A DNA stretch of 64,000 nt from Apoderus coryli (taxonomy: Eukaryota > Arthropoda > Insecta > Coleoptera > Attelabidae). The stretch is from assembly GCA_911728435.2 (NCBI GenBank), contig OU452216.1, positions 8,568,342 through 8,632,341 on the forward strand. The letters are read 5' to 3'. Positions 60,010-64,000 of the stretch are shown piece after piece; positions within the stretch are counted from its first letter, which is position 1, and each line of letters starts with the position of its first letter. A program made the position numbers and the translations under genes. A model generated the notes under the pieces. That model searched no databases, was not told where the DNA came from, and worked only from the letters and a program-made list of their open reading frames with translations.

Positions 60010-60890
60010 ACATAATTTATATTGATTTTTTCATAAGAAAACGAACCTTGCCAGTAACAGGCCGTGATCACACCCACGAGAAGGAAAATATCCATCAATT
60101 TTAAATGACAAATATTTTAAAAACTTACGTTGGATACTCTCCAATCTCTGTATATGAACACGGTAGATGGGCGACCAAATGATTGTAGAGAATTCCAAAA
60201 TAGACACAACAAAGGCGAAATAGAGACTTTTCAGGCAGTCCATGTTGTTGAATTCTCTGGTCTGTCCAAAAATAAATCACCATCCAAGTATACACCAAGA
60301 TCTTTGATTAAAGCGCAGCGTTCCAAATTTGAATTATCGATGGTGTAGTTTTGCAAAAACGGATCTTGACGTCTTGTAAATGTCACCGACTTACATTTGT
60401 TCAGATTTAGAGGAAGTCTATTTAGATCACACCATTCTGAGAGCCGACACAGATCTGTTTGAAGCTGTGCGCAATCGTTCTCACAAACAACAGTGCGATA
60501 CAATTTTAAATCATCCGCAAACAACAAATAATTGCTATTGAAACCAGAGCCAATATCGTTTACGAATATTGCAAAGAGAAGAGGAGCCAACATACTGCCC
60601 TGCGAGATTTGCTTGAGGCTGTAAATAAACTTTAACTGAATCCATTTTATTCAACAAATTGTTGCCTTGCTCTCAGATAGGACTGAAAAAAAGATATCAG
60701 ATTCCTGCCGAAGCCCATGTCGCACATCTTCTGTTGAACCAGGGCATGATCAATCTTATCGAACGCCTTGGAAAAGTCAGTATAGATTGCGTCGACTTGC
60801 AAACCTCGACCGACAGCCGGAATTACATCCTGCAGGAAAGTGGGTAGAACGACCCTTAATGAACCCATGTTGCATATGTTTTATTAAGCT
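60010..60890 (-). mobile_element. LINE reverse transcriptase fragment (CR1/Jockey-like)
   Basis: Minus strand: MQHGFIKGRST, then GLQVDAIYTDFSKAFDKI (60868-60647), MLAPLLFAIFVNDI and LLFADDLKLYRTV with an intact FADD box (60593-60231), LNLNKCKSVTF and the thumb region SLYFAFVVSILEFSTIIW (60243-60031). Frames shift near 60850, 60610 and 60240. Both ends are truncated, and no endonuclease is seen. Confidence 0.85.
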
Positions 60891-60965
60891 TCGATTCTCA
60901 CCTGAAACGAATGTTTTTCCCAACTTACAGACGTTCGATTTCATAATTAGTTTTTGTATATAATA

Positions 60966-61150
60966 TACAGGGTGTCCAGAAACTAATAGACCAAACGAAC
61001 GAAATTCACTTTTTCCCATTTTTGCTAGAACTCACGAATTAATAGTCAGATTGCTGTCAAATTTATACACGTATCCTTTGAAGGTTAGTACTAAATAAAA
61101 TTTATATGGAAAAAATTTTAGTAGCGTCATCTATGGCCTTTTTGATAGGT
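60966..61150 (+). repeat. MITE-like chimera
   Basis: Starts at TACAGGGTGTCCAG and contains TTATATGGAAAAAATTTTAG and CATCTATGGCC, the core of the AGGTCATT family, but its right end diverges (GATAGGTGGCG). It is a truncated or recombined copy. Confidence 0.5.
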
Positions 61151-63484
61151 GGCGGGTTAGCATAGGTTTTTTCAAAGTATCGCCAAAACGCCTTTAGCCA
61201 TTGGAGTTAAATGTGACATACCTATTTCTCTAAATAGAAGCATTTGTTAATTATACATTGCTGAATCAAATGGCAACCATAGGCGTCCGAACGAGATGAT
61301 CAACGGACATTTTTAATCAAAAGTTTTTTTCTACTAAATTTTCAAGAATTCTGACATCATTTTTAAAAAACAAAAGGAGGAAATTAGAAAAAAATAGGTT
61401 CGAAAATTAAACTTCAAATAATGGAAAGATATTAGAGTAATTTATTAACTTGGTAGTTTTTAAAAGTGAATGGATTTTTTGTTCGTAGTATTTTAAAGAA
61501 TGCCAAGAATGCCATTCAGACCTGATAGGGTTTTTATTATACCTTTTTATTATAGGGAACCCATTTTAACTAAATTTAGCAAACACATTCCATACATTTT
61601 TGTGTATAGGTACTTATTTAGATATAAAATTATCTTATCTCGAGTTGGTACACAAATAAATTTTCTCAAATTATCAGATTTAAAAAAAAATGTACCAAGC
61701 AAATTTTAAAATAAAATAGTTATATTTTTTATATCAATAATAAAATAAGCCCCTTTCAAGTAAAATCCTTAATACGGATATGCCCTAATTTCTCCCATTT
61801 TATTAAAAAAAAAACAGCTTTTGATTGTTAAAGCATTAATTCCATTACAGTTTTGTACTAATATGCTCAAATACCTTTAGTTAAAATTTTCCACCATTTA
61901 GCACGATTCTCATAATGTGTGTTGTGGTTCCCTAAAGCAATTAGTCGAATCAACAAAGTGTACATAGGTAATTCAGGATTCCATCAAGACTGTCGTACAA
62001 TATACAAAAGAGTAGTTTGTTAGTTCTCACACATTATGATCTTCTATTCAAATATTATAACACTTTAACGGAATGTAGTGCGCGCATACAAACAAGAATT
62101 AGAAGTAAAAAAATGACTTGTTTAAACTATTTGATTAATAGTTCTGTTTGATGACATGGGCGTACTTGTTTCTTTTGACTCTAGACAAAAATCAGAGGAT
62201 AATATTCTTGATAAGCATTGCACCTACCCCATATCACGAAATTACATATCCTAGTCACCAAATTACCTTTCCTTGACTAGGACAGTCATTTGAAAGTTTT
62301 TTTAACTAATTTTCTAAGTTTTCTCATAAAAAAATACGTACCTACCTGTATTTTAAATTAACTTTGGATAAACTATACCTAAACGAAGATTTACAACAAG
62401 TTTTGTACAAATTACATTAATTATTTGCTATAAACTAAAATGTCGTTCATTCATTCGTTCTAAGTTGATTAGGTAAGATTAAAACTTTTCTATGTGAAGT
62501 TGCAGAACTTTGAAATCCTACAATATCCAAACTAAATATTTTATATCGTTTTCTCATTATAATTGTGGAAAATTGAATATTGTAAAATAAATTTGATTAC
62601 TTTACGCAGATAAAACAAAAAAACAATAAAAAAAATTTCCCGTAGAATGGTGGAGTGCCTCCAGGAAAAGAAAGGTATCTCCAGTCAGAGGAGATGAGTA
62701 TTCTACGTATCTAAATATTCCTAGACCTAGATTTCTTCTCACCAATCTAGTAAAAATATATATTAACATAGAAAAGCCATATTTATAAAATTATCAAACA
62801 GCCAAATCTGAAAGACTATAAAATATTTTCTAAAACAATGTTTTAGACTATTAATCTTTATGATATTGTGGTTAAAATAAATGGTGTATATGAGTAGGTA
62901 TTATAATATTTACAGAACACTGCGGGATGTAAAAGCTAAGCCACTGAGAGATACCTATACTGTTCTTTATATCGTATAAAACAATGAAGTTAATGGTGAT
63001 CATGATTATGAAGCTTTGTGTGTTCAAGCAACATTTATATATCTATTTAGTTTAGGATTTATTTAGTTATCCTATAACATGATATCCAATAAAAAATCTG
63101 GTAGTTTTTCTTTCTGTATACCATCATTTATACAAATATATATAGGTAAAAATAATTTTAATAATATGCCAAACTAATAGACCAGGGTAAAAAACGGTTA
63201 GTCTCGATTTCCGGAAAATTGCAAGTCCAAAATTTGGTGAAAACTTACCTTTGTATGTCCCAAACATACTGTAGTTTTTTTGATTTAAAATATTCATTTT
63301 TTCACTTTATTTTGACTTAATATCGAAAAAGCACCCTAATTTTCAATCGAAAATTCTCACGTCAAAATATCTGCTTTTTTAAAAAAGTTGGTGTGTTTTT
63401 TGTTCGCTGAAATCTCTTTCTGATGATATATAAAAAAAATATACACTACTATGCTAAATGTTCTCAGAAAATGCAAATAATAAT
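61151..63484. other. No gene seen
   Basis: AT-rich sequence, no coding or RNA feature recognised on either strand. Confidence 0.55.
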
Positions 63485-63868
63485 AATAACTTTAACTTTA
63501 TTGTCATAAAAGAATTACAAAAGTTCTTGTAGACAAAGTCATATTTAAAATAATATATACTAAAGACGTATACAAATACAAAAAACTAATGTATATTAAT
63601 CGTTGCAAATACAATATAACAAAAATATTCCAAAAACAAATCAGTAAGCCACTCTATATTATGTTGTCAATGTTAGTACTATCTTTAACTTTATTGTCAT
63701 AAAAGAATCACAAAAGTTCTTGTAGACAAAGTCATACTTAAATTAATATATAACAAAGACGTATACAAGTACAAAAGATTAATGTAATTAATCGTTTGAA
63801 ACACAATATAACAAAATATTTTAAAAACATACGTAAACCTACTACATTATGTTGTCAGTGTTAGTAGG
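63485..63868. repeat. Direct tandem duplication, two ~193-bp units
   Basis: TTTAACTTTATTGTCATAAA recurs at 63491 and 63684 and both units end in GTTGTCA(A/G)TGTTAGTA. Sequence such as AAAGTTCTTGTAGACAAAGTC (split here: AAAGTTCTTG, TAGACAAAGTC) suggests LINE 3' ends in minus orientation. Non-coding. Confidence 0.8.
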
Positions 63869-63937
63869 AAGGCAAGAGTAAAATCTCAAATCCCCCAAAC
63901 ATTCATGAAGTAAAATATGTAAATAACAACACAACAT

Positions 63938-63961
63938 AAATATATATATATATATATATAA
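63938..63961. repeat. Short (TA)n microsatellite
   Basis: About ten TA units near the window end. Confidence 0.9.
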
Positions 63962-64000
63962 ATGCAAGTAGCAGAACAGAAAAGACATAATACATTATAA

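Overview
The window looks like a repeat-rich, AT-rich insect chromosome. The evidence is small spliced introns with GT/AG borders, a juvenile-hormone-acid-methyltransferase-type gene, two single-domain chitin-binding (peritrophin-type) secreted proteins, and a typical insect transposon load (mariner, piggyBac, hAT, pogo, BEL/Pao, Jockey/R1/RTE-type LINEs, Crypton-like and Penelope-like remnants). A beetle with a large genome is plausible, but that is a guess. All calls rest on reading the sequence; no database search was run.

Host genes. (1) 3492-7043 (+): an ankyrin-repeat DHHC palmitoyltransferase of the HIP14/ZDHHC17-ZDHHC13 type, 8 coding exons, 523 aa. A defective mariner sits in intron 3 and a MITE in intron 2. 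(2) 18977-23257 (+): a JHAMT-type SAM-dependent methyltransferase, 3 coding exons, 301 aa, with a recognisable TATA/Inr promoter and a 1-kb inverted repeat in intron 2. (3) 28596-35217 (-): TMEM62-type metallophosphoesterase membrane protein, 11 coding exons, 642 aa. Its fourth intron holds a ~2.8-kb minisatellite built from a retrotransposon RNase H fragment. (4, 5) 53465-54119 and 56119-56649 (-): two tandemly duplicated CBM14 (ChtBD2) secreted proteins of 87 aa each, with the same intron phase and the same TATA-Inr spacing.

Repeats and mobile DNA fill most of the rest. 9095-11857 is a ~200-bp AT-rich satellite (about 14 units). 25560-27720 is a satellite with higher-order structure and an internal palindrome. 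15623-16303, 17108-17220, 17288-17730, 18137-18513 and 21113-22112 are inverted-repeat (foldback) structures. 37755-43145 is a graveyard of LINE and DNA-transposon pieces in both orientations. 45346-46674 is a BEL/Pao gag-protease fragment. 46771-47814 is a Crypton-like tyrosine recombinase with all its catalytic residues and one in-frame TGA; a truncated second copy lies at 57475-57855. 48352-50208 is a decayed, spliced gene of a family I do not know well and suspect to be transposon-associated. 58663-59928 is an internally deleted piggyBac-like element. Several short motifs match the core of Penelope-type hammerhead ribozymes. The last 3 kb hold no gene.

Most interesting: the RNase H-derived minisatellite inside TMEM62, the Crypton-like recombinase, the hammerhead-like motifs, the large foldback inside the JHAMT-type gene, and the dated layering of duplications and insertions around the chitin-binding genes.
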